A stretch of DNA of 64,000 nt from Pseudoalteromonas sp. H105 (GCF_001469215.1 NZ_LOFH01000005.1:203259-267258), one strand, 5' to 3'; numbered from the stretch's first letter, positions 8,625-19,054 are shown. Made by a program: numbers and translations. The notes: a model not told the origin generated them from the letters alone.

Positions 8625-10712
8625 ATGAATGCTTGCTCAAACGTGTCGCAAACAATTACTTATTTTGCCCCAGAATTAAGCTGGCTGTCGTTTAATGACC
8701 GTGTATTGCAAGAAGCCGCTGACGAGAGCAACCCTATTATAGAACGCATGCGCTTTTTAGGGATCTTTTCTAATAATTTAGATGAGTTTTTTAGAGTCCG
8801 CGTTGCTGATGTAAAGCGTAGAATACTACTCAATAAATTACCTGATACTAATTTTGATGAAGACGAGATATTACTTGCTGAGATTCAGCAAAAAATTCTG
8901 CAATTAACCAAAAAATTTAATGCCATTCACCAGCAAATCCTCTGCGACTTAAATGATCATAACATTCACGTGGATCGCCCAGAAACTCTTAGTGATTTTC
9001 ACATCAATTGGTTGAAGACCTTTTTTCATGACAAAGTTCTCCAGCATATTTCTCCCATCATGCTGGATGAAAATAAAGATTACTCTGACCACATCAACGA
9101 TACAATGACCTACATTTTTGTCGAAATGCTCAGTGATAAAAGCCATTATGCAATGCTCGAAGTACCAACCGATAGAGTCCCTAGGTTTGTAATTTTACCT
9201 CCGGAGAAAACGCGTCGTCACAAAACAATTGTATTACTCGATGATATTATTTTGTTTTTTATTAACGATGTATTTAGTAACTTTTTCAGTTTTAATGAAA
9301 TACAAGGTCACTCTATCAAACTCACCCGTGACGCCGAGTACAACTTAGACGACGAATTAGAAGAAGGCATTCTTGATAAAATGTCCAAAGGCTTAAAGCA
9401 ACGAGTGTATGCCGAGCCTGTTAGGCTGGTATATGATCAAGTCATGCCTGAGTCGATGCTTAAAGTGATGAAAAAGCGTTTAGGGGTCACCCATCATGAT
9501 GCCCTTATACCGGGCGGACGCTACCGTAACTTTAGAGACTTCATCGGCTTCCCTAATATAGGACGTCAATATCTAGAGAATAAAAATTTACCCGTTTTAC
9601 AAAGCAGCTCATTTAATACCCATGCAAGTGTATTTGACGCAATTACTCAGCAGGATATTTTACTTTACTACCCTTACCACACTTTTAACCACTTACTTGA
9701 GTATGTACGCCAGGCTGCATTTGACCCTAAAGTGACTCAAATAAAAGTAAATATTTATCGTGTGGCCAGTAAATCACGGTTAATTTCATCACTGATTAAT
9801 GCGGCAAAAAATGGAAAAAAAGTCACCGTTATGGTGGAGTTAAAAGCACGCTTTGATGAAGAAAATAACATTAAATGGGCAAAGGTATTAAGCGCTGCAG
9901 GCATTAAAGTTATTTTTGGTATCCCCGCATTAAAAGTACACAGTAAACTATGTATTATCCACCGCCGTGAAAAAGGTCAAATTGTAAAATATGCACACAT
10001 AGGCACCGGTAATTTCCACGAGAAAACCGCTAAAATTTACACTGACTTTAGTTTATTTACCAAGCATAGCGGCATTTGTGATGAAAGTGACAGCGTATTT
10101 AAATTTATAGAGAACAGCTATAAACCGTTTGTTTTTGAGCACTTAATGATCTCGCCTGTTAATGCGCGAACAGTCCTTAATAAATTGATTTTACAAGAAG
10201 TAACAAACGTCGAGAGCGGTAAATCAGGGAAAATATCTATTAAAGTCAATAACCTTGTCGATAAAGAGCTGATTGATAATTTATATTTCGCTGCGCGCAA
10301 AGGGGTCAAGATTAAGATTATCGTACGTGGTATGTGCTCTTTAGTGCCTGGCATTGTAAACTTTAGCGATAATATTCGTGTAATAAGCATTGTCGACCGT
10401 TTTTTAGAGCACCCACGAGTCATGATATTTGGTACTAAAGGTGAGGAAAAAGTATATATCTCATCAGCAGATTGGATGACACGAAACTTAGATCACCGTG
10501 TTGAAGTGGGCGTTCCCATTTACGATGAAAAGCTGAAACAGCTCATTATTGATATCATCGACTTACAATTTAAAGACCGTACAAAAGCACGTATCATTGA
10601 TAGTGAACAAAAAAATCTCTATGTTAAACGCGGGAATCGCAAAAAGATTCGCTCGCAAATAGCAATCCATGACCTCTTAAAAAAATGGGAACACAATTAC
10701 CATAATGAATAA
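8625..10712 (+). CDS. ppk1: Polyphosphate kinase 1
   Basis: Makes inorganic polyphosphate reversibly from ATP through a phosphohistidine intermediate. The 695-residue product has the N-terminal PPK signature (LSWLSFNDRVLQEA, NNLDEFFRVRV), the head domain, and two C-terminal phospholipase-D-like domains. The histidine expected to be phosphorylated is in KVHSKLC (about residue 439, near H435 of E. coli PPK1). AAGGA is well placed before the ATG. It overlaps the ppx start by 8 bases, so the two are co-translated. A PhoB box lies upstream, so expression should rise in phosphate starvation. Confidence 0.96.
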   Translation: MNACSNVSQTITYFAPELSWLSFNDRVLQEAADESNPIIERMRFLGIFSNNLDEFFRVRVADVKRRILLNKLPDTNFDEDEILLAEIQQKILQLTKKFNAIHQQILCDLNDHNIHVDRPETLSDFHINWLKTFFHDKVLQHISPIMLDENKDYSDHINDTMTYIFVEMLSDKSHYAMLEVPTDRVPRFVILPPEKTRRHKTIVLLDDIILFFINDVFSNFFSFNEIQGHSIKLTRDAEYNLDDELEEGILDKMSKGLKQRVYAEPVRLVYDQVMPESMLKVMKKRLGVTHHDALIPGGRYRNFRDFIGFPNIGRQYLENKNLPVLQSSSFNTHASVFDAITQQDILLYYPYHTFNHLLEYVRQAAFDPKVTQIKVNIYRVASKSRLISSLINAAKNGKKVTVMVELKARFDEENNIKWAKVLSAAGIKVIFGIPALKVHSKLCIIHRREKGQIVKYAHIGTGNFHEKTAKIYTDFSLFTKHSGICDESDSVFKFIENSYKPFVFEHLMISPVNARTVLNKLILQEVTNVESGKSGKISIKVNNLVDKELIDNLYFAARKGVKIKIIVRGMCSLVPGIVNFSDNIRVISIVDRFLEHPRVMIFGTKGEEKVYISSADWMTRNLDHRVEVGVPIYDEKLKQLIIDIIDLQFKDRTKARIIDSEQKNLYVKRGNRKKIRSQIAIHDLLKKWEHNYHNE

Positions 10713-12192
10713 TTATCCTTCGATTGCTGCCGTTGATTTAGGCTCAAACAGTTTTCACTTAGTGGTAGCAAGAGAAGTGGATGGCTCTTTGCAGATTCTT
10801 CACAAAGAGAAGCAGCGCGTATATTTGGCTGATGGGCTGGATGATAAGTACCAACTTAGCCAAGCTGCAACCGAGCGTGCTTTAGCCGTATTAAAACAGT
10901 TCGCCACTACATTGCAGGACTTCCCTGCGAGTAATGTAAAAATAGCCGCAACGTATACTTTAAGGCGCGCCAAGAACATTAATGCGTTTTTAACACAAGC
11001 AAGTAAGGTTTTTCCTTATCATATTGATGTTATATCTGGGCAAGAAGAGGCGCGTTTAATTTATCAAGGTGTGGCGCATTATATCCATCATGATGAAAAC
11101 CGCTTAGTTGTCGATATTGGTGGTGGCAGTACTGAACTCATTATCGGTAAACACTTTAAGCACTCATTGCTCAGTAGCCGTAATATGGGGTGTGTTAGTT
11201 ATAGTAAACAGTTTTTTGCTGATGGGATCATTAATGGCAAGCGCTTTAATAAAGCGCAAATCAGAGCAGAGCAAGAACTTGAGGTTATTTATGCCAGCTA
11301 TATAGGTGCTGGCTGGGACGCTGTGGTAGGCACTTCCGGAACAATAAAGTCGATTCTTGCAATGATCATTGCAAATGATCCACAGCAAAAAACCATTACC
11401 CTAGAGCGCTTACTTGAACTAAAAACGCAGTTTATCGCTGCTAAAACAATTGATAACTTACTTATCACGGGATTAAGTCCTGAGCGACAAGTCAGTATTT
11501 GCGGCGGGTTGGCTATTTTAATCGCTATTTTTAAGTTATTTAACATCGACGAAATGGATTACAGTGACTTCTCATTGCGAGAAGGGCTACTTCATGAAAT
11601 GCAGCAAAAGTTGGCACTCAAAGATATTCGTACTAATACAATTGCTAACTTAAGTGAAAGAAATGCTATTGATAAAGTGCACGCTGGACGAGTCGCAAAC
11701 ACCGCTGATTGGCTTTTTATCCAAGTGCAAAAAGAGTGGCAACTGGACTCGCTAGATAATCATCAGTTACTCGTTTGGGCTGCACAATTGCATGAAATAG
11801 GCTTGAGTATTAATTCATCAGGCCTGCATAAGCACAGTGCCTATGTCGTTGAAAACAGCCAGCTGCCTGGCTTCACACAGCAACAGCAAACATTGCTGAG
11901 TTGTTTGATACGTTTTTATCGTAAAAAAATTCGCTTAGAAGCATTCCCTCAACTTCTTTCGCTACCCCATTTTCAGATTTTACAGCTCATTGTATTACTC
12001 AGGTTAGCGGTATTATTAAATCAGAAGCGTCTGAGTGATCAACACCAAGATCTGGCGGTAACTGTAAAGGGTAATAGTATGCTATTACAATTCCCTGTAG
12101 GGTGGTTAAGCGAACAAACATTGCTATTAGCTGACTTACAACAGGAACAAAAATACTTAAAGAAAGTCGGGTTTTTAATCGACTTTTGTTGA
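10705..12192 (+). CDS. ppx: Exopolyphosphatase (Ppx/GppA family)
   Basis: Hydrolyses terminal phosphate from polyphosphate, and in the GppA branch also pppGpp. The 495-residue protein has the ASKHA-fold phosphate loops: DLGSNSFHLV near residue 11, the catalytic-glutamate region SGQEEARLIYQG and the second loop DIGGGSTELI. The C-terminal half is the HD-like helical domain (HEIGLSINSSGLHKHSAYV). Pairing and overlap with ppk1 favour Ppx over GppA. A hairpin at 12203-12224 follows the stop, but without a clear T-run. Confidence 0.93.
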   Translation: MNNYPSIAAVDLGSNSFHLVVAREVDGSLQILHKEKQRVYLADGLDDKYQLSQAATERALAVLKQFATTLQDFPASNVKIAATYTLRRAKNINAFLTQASKVFPYHIDVISGQEEARLIYQGVAHYIHHDENRLVVDIGGGSTELIIGKHFKHSLLSSRNMGCVSYSKQFFADGIINGKRFNKAQIRAEQELEVIYASYIGAGWDAVVGTSGTIKSILAMIIANDPQQKTITLERLLELKTQFIAAKTIDNLLITGLSPERQVSICGGLAILIAIFKLFNIDEMDYSDFSLREGLLHEMQQKLALKDIRTNTIANLSERNAIDKVHAGRVANTADWLFIQVQKEWQLDSLDNHQLLVWAAQLHEIGLSINSSGLHKHSAYVVENSQLPGFTQQQQTLLSCLIRFYRKKIRLEAFPQLLSLPHFQILQLIVLLRLAVLLNQKRLSDQHQDLAVTVKGNSMLLQFPVGWLSEQTLLLADLQQEQKYLKKVGFLIDFC

Positions 12193-12394
12193 TTAAAGTG
12201 ACACGGGTAGCAAACACTACCCGTATCATCTTAATAAATCATCAGGTTAATTACATACCCTTGCCGTGATTAAATGCGGGTTCCTGCCAAACAAATAGAT
12301 AGTTTAAGATCAATAAAAACAGATGATGTACTACATATAGGTCGATTAAAAATACACCTTACACATCCCCTGTCAAAGTAATGGAGCGATTGCA

Positions 12395-15300
12395 TTAGCT
12401 TATTGACTGCTTTCGCCATAGTAAATACACCGCAGGTAAAACCAATAAGGTTAATACAATAGCGCTGAACATGCCTCCGACCATAGGCGCAGCGATACGG
12501 CTCATTACTTCACTGCCTGTTCCTGTACCGTATAACACGGGTAATAAGCCGATGATAATAGTGGCAACTGTCATCATCACTGGGCGAACTCGCAGACCGG
12601 CACCTTCAACAATAGCTTGCTTAAGTTGGTCAAGGCTAAGCGTGTTGCCAGCTTGTTGCGCATGCACACACTTCTCTTGGTAAGCTTGGTTTAAATACAC
12701 CAGCATAATCACACCTATTTCAACGGCAACCCCTGCTAACGCGATAAAGCCCACTCCCACTGCGACTGAAAAGTTAAAGCCTTCTAAATACATGAGCCAT
12801 ACCCCACCAATCATCGCAAGCGGTAAAGTAAGCATAATAATCGCGACTTCTACAAAGCTTCGAAAGTTTAAAAATAGGAGCACGATGATAATCGCTAAAG
12901 TCAGTGGCAATACATACGCAAGCTTATCTTTAGCGCGCTGCATATATTCATATTGCCCAGCCCATGTTATTGAGTAACCTGCTGGTAATACTAATTGCTC
13001 GTTTAACACTTCGCGTGCATTGTCTACATAACTGCCAATATCAATGCCATCGATATCAATAAAACTCCAGCCGTTCAAACGTGCATTTTCACTTTTGATC
13101 CCTGCGGGGCCATCTTCAATGAATACATCAGCCACATCAGCAAGCGCTATTCGCTGCCCTGTTGGGGTAACGATTGGTAGTAACATAAGCCCCTCAGGCG
13201 AATCCCGATAGTCCTGAGGATAGCGTAAATTTACCGGGTAGCGCTCTTGCCCTTCGACTGTTTGCGTGACATTCATGCCACCAATTGCCGTTGAAACCAC
13301 TTGCTGTACATCAGCAATATTCAAACTATAACGCGCCGCTTTTTCACGGTTAATATCCACCTTGATATAACGTCCACCCGCTACCCGCTCAGAATAAACA
13401 GACGCGGTACCCGGCACTCCTTTAAGTAACACTTCAATCTGCTGGCCAATTTTTTGAATCTCTCCCAAATTTGGCCCAGCAACTTTAATGCCTACTGGCG
13501 TCTTAATCCCCGTTGCTAACATATCAATACGGGTTTTGATTGGCATCACCCACGCATTAGTGAGGCCTGGAAACTTTACTAAGCCATCAAGCTCTTTTTT
13601 TAACTTATCTAACGTCATTCCTTCACGCCACTGATCTTTTGGTTTGAGCTGAATAAAGGTTTCAATCATCGTTAGAGGCGCAGGATCGGTGGCTGTCTCA
13701 GCCCGTCCGACTTTACCGAATACCGTGAGTACCTCGGGGACTGTTGCGATGAGCTTATCGGTCTGCTGTAAAATCTCGCGTGCTTTACCAATCGACACAC
13801 CCGGGTAAGTGGTTGGCATGTACATTAAATCGCCTTCATCAAGCGGGGGAATAAACTCACTGCCAATTTTATTCACCGGGTAAAAACCTATGATTGCCAC
13901 AACAACAGCAAGGACTAAGGTCATTTTAGGAAAACGCAAGACTTGGTTAAGTAGTGGCTTATATGTATTAACGAGTAAGCGGTTAATCGGGTTTTTCTGT
14001 TCTGAAATCACCTTACCGCGAATAAAGTAACCCATTAACACGGGCACTAAAGTGATAGCGAGGCCGGCTGAGGCTGCCATGGCATAAGTTTTAGTGTACG
14101 CCAATGGGGCAAACATCCGCCCTTCTTGTGCTTCTAAAATAAACACAGGTAAAAAACTAACGGTAATAATCATCAAACTAAAAAATAGGGCTGGGCCGAC
14201 TTCGCTTGCAGCGTCTGTAACTATTTGCCATCGGTTATCATCTGTTAATGGGGTTTTCTCCATGTGCTTATGCATGTTTTCAATCATCACTATTGCGCCA
14301 TCGGTCATCGCACCAATCGCAATCGCAATACCACCCAGCGACATAATATTGGCATTAATGCCTTGCCAATACATAATGATAAATGCCGTTAAAATCCCCA
14401 GCGGCAGGGTAATTATTGCGACTAAGGATGAACGCACATGAAACAAAAACACCACACAAATCAATGCGACGACGACTAACTCTTCGACCAGTTTGCCGGT
14501 GAGGTTATCCACAGCATTTTTGATTAGATTAGAACGGTCATACACTGGCACTATTTCAACACCATCTGGCAGGCCTTTTTTCAATGATTCAAGTTTTGCT
14601 TTTACCCGCTCTATGGTCTTTTGCGCGTTTTCACCAAAGCGCATAACAACGACGCCACCAGCCACTTCACCTTCACCATTGAGTTCAGCAATACCCCTGC
14701 GCATTTGTGGACCAAGTTGAATATTAGCGACATCACGTAATTGCAAGGGCGTACCATTAGCATTCACGCCCAATGGTATGGATTCTAAATCCACCACACT
14801 TTTTATATAACCCGTGCTGGTTACCATGTATTCAGCTTCAGCCATTTCGATTACCGAGGCGCCCATTTCTCGGTTGCCTTGCTTAATAGCCGTTTGTATT
14901 AAACTTAGCGGAATACCGTAAGCCCGCAGTTTATCTGGCTCTACATTGACTTGATACTGCTTAACCATACCGCCCACCGAGGCCACTTCTGACACCCCTG
15001 GAACGGTTTGCAATTCAAACTTTAAAAACCAATCTTGCAGGCTACGTAATTGGCTAATGTCGTGCTGGTTGGTTTTATCCACCAGCGCGTATAAATAAAC
15101 CCAACCAACCCCGGTGGCATCTGGACCCAGTTCCGCAGTTGCGGTATCCGGTAAGCGACTAGCCACTTGGCTTAAATACTCTTGCACTCGGCTACGCGCC
15201 CAGTAAAGATCAGTATCTTCATCAAAAATGACATACACGTAAGAGTCACCAAAAAATGAGAAGCCTCGCACTGTTTGTGCTCCGGGCACTGACAGCATCG

Positions 15301-15514
15301 CCGTGGTGAGCGGAAAAGTGACCTGATCTTGCACCACCTGCGGTGCTTGGCCTGGGTACGATGTTTTGACAATAACCTGCACATCGGATAAATCTGGCAA
15401 GGCATCAACGGGGGTGTTTTTTACTGCAAATACACCAGCACCTATTAAGATTGCTGTGAGTAATAAGACAAAAAACCGGTTAGTCACGGACCAACGAATA
15501 ACTGCTGCTATCAT
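12395..15514 (-). CDS. cusA: CusA-type Cu(I)/Ag(I) RND efflux pump
   Basis: Inner-membrane RND pump of 1039 residues that exports monovalent copper or silver with CusB and CusC. It starts MIAAVIRWSVTNRFFVLLL and has 12 expected membrane segments in two halves. The methionines known to relay metal in E. coli CusA are retained in context: DLMYMPTTYPG, ATDPAPLTMIETF and RIDMLATGIKTPVGIK. These place it in the Cu/Ag branch (HME4) rather than the Zn/Co/Cd CzcA branch. AGGAGG precedes the ATG, 8 bases after cusB. It is the last gene of the efflux operon. Confidence 0.93.
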   Translation of the reverse strand: MIAAVIRWSVTNRFFVLLLTAILIGAGVFAVKNTPVDALPDLSDVQVIVKTSYPGQAPQVVQDQVTFPLTTAMLSVPGAQTVRGFSFFGDSYVYVIFDEDTDLYWARSRVQEYLSQVASRLPDTATAELGPDATGVGWVYLYALVDKTNQHDISQLRSLQDWFLKFELQTVPGVSEVASVGGMVKQYQVNVEPDKLRAYGIPLSLIQTAIKQGNREMGASVIEMAEAEYMVTSTGYIKSVVDLESIPLGVNANGTPLQLRDVANIQLGPQMRRGIAELNGEGEVAGGVVVMRFGENAQKTIERVKAKLESLKKGLPDGVEIVPVYDRSNLIKNAVDNLTGKLVEELVVVALICVVFLFHVRSSLVAIITLPLGILTAFIIMYWQGINANIMSLGGIAIAIGAMTDGAIVMIENMHKHMEKTPLTDDNRWQIVTDAASEVGPALFFSLMIITVSFLPVFILEAQEGRMFAPLAYTKTYAMAASAGLAITLVPVLMGYFIRGKVISEQKNPINRLLVNTYKPLLNQVLRFPKMTLVLAVVVAIIGFYPVNKIGSEFIPPLDEGDLMYMPTTYPGVSIGKAREILQQTDKLIATVPEVLTVFGKVGRAETATDPAPLTMIETFIQLKPKDQWREGMTLDKLKKELDGLVKFPGLTNAWVMPIKTRIDMLATGIKTPVGIKVAGPNLGEIQKIGQQIEVLLKGVPGTASVYSERVAGGRYIKVDINREKAARYSLNIADVQQVVSTAIGGMNVTQTVEGQERYPVNLRYPQDYRDSPEGLMLLPIVTPTGQRIALADVADVFIEDGPAGIKSENARLNGWSFIDIDGIDIGSYVDNAREVLNEQLVLPAGYSITWAGQYEYMQRAKDKLAYVLPLTLAIIIVLLFLNFRSFVEVAIIMLTLPLAMIGGVWLMYLEGFNFSVAVGVGFIALAGVAVEIGVIMLVYLNQAYQEKCVHAQQAGNTLSLDQLKQAIVEGAGLRVRPVMMTVATIIIGLLPVLYGTGTGSEVMSRIAAPMVGGMFSAIVLTLLVLPAVYLLWRKQSIS

Positions 15515-15522
15515 AAAGCCTC

Positions 15523-17244
15523 CTAATGCCCGCTGTGCAATTGCTTGATTGACTCTACAGCAATGTCATTAATGACAAACTCACCTTCTTGCACACTAAA
15601 CGTAAATGTCATTGTTTGTTCAGCATTTAGGCCAGCTAAATCAAGATCTTTAGCAAATTTAAAATCCATGGTTGCAGGGCCTCGATTCCATTTTTCAATC
15701 GGACCGCGGCTAATATTAGCAACGCCTGCGAGTTTATCGATTCTGTTTATCGTGCCAGTGACCGTTGCCATATTATCAGCATCACTCATCACATGCGTTG
15801 CATCCATAATATGAATACCACTGATTAAGTAGTTTCCCTCAGCTGCTTTGGTCAATTCAAAGTGTAATGTTTGACCCGCCTTTAATGCTTGCATATCCAT
15901 ACCCTCAGCGAGGGTAAAGTCCATTGTCATACTCGGCCAGCCAAGTTCATCCATTGGCTCATGGCTTATATTCACCATTCGGTGGTGTTTCATTACATTA
16001 TTAACCACGCCTTTACCCCAGACACGAGCTGCTTCAATAGGCGTCTGCATTCGCTTAAAGTCAGAACTTTTACTTGACTCTGAATCCAATAAAAACTGTG
16101 CAGAAGTCACCACTTTATCGCCCTCTTTCAGGCCTGATAAAATAACAGTGTCATTGTTATCACTACGTCCTAACGCTACCGCCACTGACTTAAAGCGCCC
16201 CTCCCCTAAAGCAACGACAACACGGTCTTGCGAACCCGTACGGATCACCGCTTCTTTTGGCACGATAAGCTGCTCTTGTGCGGCCTTAACTTGGATACTG
16301 ACTTGGGCAAACATATTAGGTTTTAGTTGGTGATCTTGATTATTAAAACGAAGACGCACGCGTAAAGTGCGGTTTTTAGCATCTAACGTTGGGTAAATAT
16401 AATCCACCTTGCCACGCCAGCTTTGCCCTGAAATATAATCAAGGGTCATGGTAACGGGTAAACCAAGTTCGATTAATTCAGCTTGACGTTCAAATACTTC
16501 GGCTTCAATCCACACCTCATCCAATTGCGCGATGCTCATCATCGAGGTCCCTGGCTTTACATAAAATCCTTCTCGTATATTTAGTTCATCCACAACGCCA
16601 CTTTTACGGGCATAAAACGTCACATTTTGCGTAACTTGTTTGGTTTTTTCTAGACGCGTAATAAAGCTATCTGAAATATTGAGTGAATATAAGCGTGCTT
16701 TAGCTGCTCGAATAAGCACCGTATTATTGCGATTAATCGCTAAAATAAACTCCTCTTGCGCATTTACTAATTGAGGTGAATATAAGGTATATAAAGGTTC
16801 CCCCTGGGTAACTTGATCACCTTCAGACTTAACATATAGTGTTTCAAGCCACCCCTCAACACGAGGGTGAATATGTACCAGCTGATCTTGATTATACTGC
16901 ACGTAACCGACCGTTCTAACTTCATTCTGTAATGCTTTAAATTGCACATCAGCAGTGCGAACACCTAAGTTATTAACCACAGCAGGAGAGATCGTGATGG
17001 CACCGGGTCCATCGTGGTTATTATTGTCTTCCATCTCATAAACCGGTACTAAATCCATGCCCATCGGCGAAAGCCCTGGCTCATCGCGACGATAGTTACT
17101 ATCCATGGGGGCAACCCAATAAAGTGGTTTTTTCTCTGCGCTAGCGCCGCTCACGTGTGCTGCATTATCGATGAAGTTAAGACCAGCTGTAGCAATAACG
17201 GCTCCCGCTAATCCTGCAATGAGTAATTTAAAATTAGTGTGCAT
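15523..17244 (-). CDS. cusB: CusB-type membrane fusion protein with tandem CusF-like domains
   Basis: Periplasmic adaptor linking CusA to CusC, 573 residues. After an N-terminal signal/anchor comes a heavy-metal-binding motif (YWVAPMDSNYRR, PGLSPMGMDLVPVYE, about 42-72), the usual barrel, lipoyl and hairpin domains, then two C-terminal CusF-like beta-barrels (about 410-480 and 495-565). The first keeps a metal-site pattern (ISHEPMDELGWPSMTMDF, with H, W and two M). The second (ISRGPIEKWNRGPATMDF) lacks the His and one Met, so it is probably a weak binder or structural. CusF is a separate protein in E. coli. It overlaps cusC by 11 bases, and its GGAG ribosome-binding site lies inside cusC. Confidence 0.9.
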   Translation of the reverse strand: MHTNFKLLIAGLAGAVIATAGLNFIDNAAHVSGASAEKKPLYWVAPMDSNYRRDEPGLSPMGMDLVPVYEMEDNNNHDGPGAITISPAVVNNLGVRTADVQFKALQNEVRTVGYVQYNQDQLVHIHPRVEGWLETLYVKSEGDQVTQGEPLYTLYSPQLVNAQEEFILAINRNNTVLIRAAKARLYSLNISDSFITRLEKTKQVTQNVTFYARKSGVVDELNIREGFYVKPGTSMMSIAQLDEVWIEAEVFERQAELIELGLPVTMTLDYISGQSWRGKVDYIYPTLDAKNRTLRVRLRFNNQDHQLKPNMFAQVSIQVKAAQEQLIVPKEAVIRTGSQDRVVVALGEGRFKSVAVALGRSDNNDTVILSGLKEGDKVVTSAQFLLDSESSKSSDFKRMQTPIEAARVWGKGVVNNVMKHHRMVNISHEPMDELGWPSMTMDFTLAEGMDMQALKAGQTLHFELTKAAEGNYLISGIHIMDATHVMSDADNMATVTGTINRIDKLAGVANISRGPIEKWNRGPATMDFKFAKDLDLAGLNAEQTMTFTFSVQEGEFVINDIAVESIKQLHSGH

Positions 17245-18559
17245 GATGCTCTCCTGCTGTTAGCTCTGCCATCACGACAGCATCTTTGCTACTGGCGTAA
17301 TAATTTAACCGTGCGATTATAATCTGCTGATCTATTTGAATATTTAATGCATCTATTTTAGCGTTGAGTTCACTTATGCGTGCGCGCATGACTTCAAAAA
17401 AATCACCATCGTCGCGCGTATAAGCATTTAATGTCGCTTGTGCCTGCTCAGCCATTTGCGGCAATAATTTAGTTTGATACAAGGCGTCACGCTGTTGTAA
17501 GCGCACAAGTTGACTGTATTCTTTGAAGTACATCCCTTTGAGTTTGTTCACTGCAATGAGTTTTTCTGTTTTCACCGACTCAGCCATAGCAATAGCAGCA
17601 TTAACATGTTGATCCTGCCGGTTATCTGTAAAAAAGGGCAAATCGATACTCATGCCTATTGAAAGTAAATCAGCACGTGAATCACCTGCAGGTGTAGCAC
17701 CGCGATAACCATATCCCATATTTACGCCTAACTGGGGTTTATAACTTTGCTTTGCGACTGCAATCTCAGTGTGTTTAGCAGCAGCCACTTTGTCGATTGC
17801 TACAATGGCGGGGTGAGCCATTAAGAGTGCCATTAATTGCTCAAAGCTAAGTTGGGAAAAATGCACTAAAGGAGTGATATCACGTCGCGTACTACTTACG
17901 GATTGAGTGAGCATGCTCATGGGCAACCATTGCGACAATCGTTTTTTAGCACTTTCAACTTGCATCTCAAGCATGACTAATTTGTCTTCAAGGCGGGTAA
18001 ACTCAAGTTGAGCAAGAATTATATCTTGCTGGCGTGTACTCCCCATGGCGCTTGAATAACTTGATTCCGTAATATCAATTAACTGGGTAAATAAGCTTTT
18101 GTCTTGTTCAATCAGCGCAATACTCTGTTGGGCACGATAAGCATTCAGCCAGGCTTCGATAACAATGGCTTTTACCTGTGCAACGCGTTCGGAGCGCAGC
18201 CAAGGATACTGTTGTGCGGCTTGCGCCATGGCTTTTTGCTTAAGCTCTAGGCTATCACCACGACTAAACATTTGACTCACACCCACCTTAAACTGGGTCA
18301 TACCTTCTTGGTCAAAAGCAAAACCGTCTGTGGGAAAATTCATTAAACCCACCGTTAATACGGGATCAGGCAAGGTGCCGGCAGCGACACTTTGTGCGTG
18401 TATAGCCGCTTGTTGATATTTATTTGCCACAAGCCAAGGTTCGTTATTTAACGCGTAATCTAAGGTATGCTCGAGGCTAAGTTCGTTACTATGTGCTGGT
18501 ATTACCGCTGTTAGCATACAGGCTAAAAAGCTGGCTTTAAGGACTGCTAAGTGATTCAT
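17234..18559 (-). CDS. cusC: CusC/TolC-family outer-membrane channel
   Basis: Outer-membrane factor for the copper efflux pump. The start is placed at the ATG at 18559 (441 residues) because GGAG is 6 bases ahead; an in-frame ATG at 18571 is also possible. Residues 1-24 form a signal peptide ending AVIPAHS. The remainder shows the TolC-like duplicated long helices (for example LEMQVESAKKRLSQWLPM and a C-terminal RARISELNAKIDALNIQ). No lipobox is seen, unlike E. coli CusC. First gene of the cusCBA set, about 100 bases downstream of the Met-rich exported protein. Confidence 0.85.
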   Translation of the reverse strand: MNHLAVLKASFLACMLTAVIPAHSNELSLEHTLDYALNNEPWLVANKYQQAAIHAQSVAAGTLPDPVLTVGLMNFPTDGFAFDQEGMTQFKVGVSQMFSRGDSLELKQKAMAQAAQQYPWLRSERVAQVKAIVIEAWLNAYRAQQSIALIEQDKSLFTQLIDITESSYSSAMGSTRQQDIILAQLEFTRLEDKLVMLEMQVESAKKRLSQWLPMSMLTQSVSSTRRDITPLVHFSQLSFEQLMALLMAHPAIVAIDKVAAAKHTEIAVAKQSYKPQLGVNMGYGYRGATPAGDSRADLLSIGMSIDLPFFTDNRQDQHVNAAIAMAESVKTEKLIAVNKLKGMYFKEYSQLVRLQQRDALYQTKLLPQMAEQAQATLNAYTRDDGDFFEVMRARISELNAKIDALNIQIDQQIIIARLNYYASSKDAVVMAELTAGEHHAH

Positions 18560-18661
18560 CACTGGCTCCATTAAAATTAAAAAATTAACAATATTTAATT
18601 CAAATGCAGAACAGGTGATTATTACGACATTAGCTAAATTTTAGACACACCTATCCTACAG

Positions 18662-19036
18662 CTAAGCAACCATGGGAGGACGGTAGAGGGAGCTGGCAAT
18701 AGAGTGTTGGTTTTGTAGGGTATAAAGCTGTACCTTTTCAGGTGGCGGTAATACAGTAATGAATAAGCCGTCAGTACTCAGCATTGAATAAGCAGAGCAG
18801 GCACTTATCGGGCAGCTACATTCTTGGTTACCGGTGGCATCATCATCGCAACAATCCATATTCATCATGCTTGACGACATAGTATGATGCATTTCATTCA
18901 TTATCTCGCTTTTTGATGATTCGTGAGTTTGATTCATATGCGGCATTTCACAACTCATAGCAACAGACGCAACTGCTTGACCCACTAATGTGAGTAACAA
19001 AACACAGGTCAATAAACTAAGGTAAATACGTTGCAA
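18662..19036 (-). CDS. Small exported Met/His/Cys-rich protein of the copper operon
   Basis: A 124-residue protein with an uncommon TTG start at 19034-19036, supported by AAAGG six bases upstream and by a clean signal peptide (MQRIYLSLLTCVLLLTLVGQ, cleavage after AVA near residue 24). The mature part has a dense cluster of potential copper ligands: CEMPHMNQTH, NEMHHTM, SSSMMNMDCCDDD and ECSCPISAC. I do not recognise a named family. Position at the head of cusCBA and composition suggest a periplasmic metal buffer or sensor; that is inference. A 103-base heptamer repeat array lies immediately upstream. Confidence 0.75.
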   Translation of the reverse strand: MQRIYLSLLTCVLLLTLVGQAVASVAMSCEMPHMNQTHESSKSEIMNEMHHTMSSSMMNMDCCDDDATGNQECSCPISACSAYSMLSTDGLFITVLPPPEKVQLYTLQNQHSIASSLYRPPMVA

Positions 19037-19054
19037 AACACGCCTTTTATAAAT

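Noticed and set aside
12203..12224. Intrinsic terminator after ppx
   Set aside because: The hairpin ACGGGTAG/CTACCCGT is good but no T-run follows, so I do not call it.
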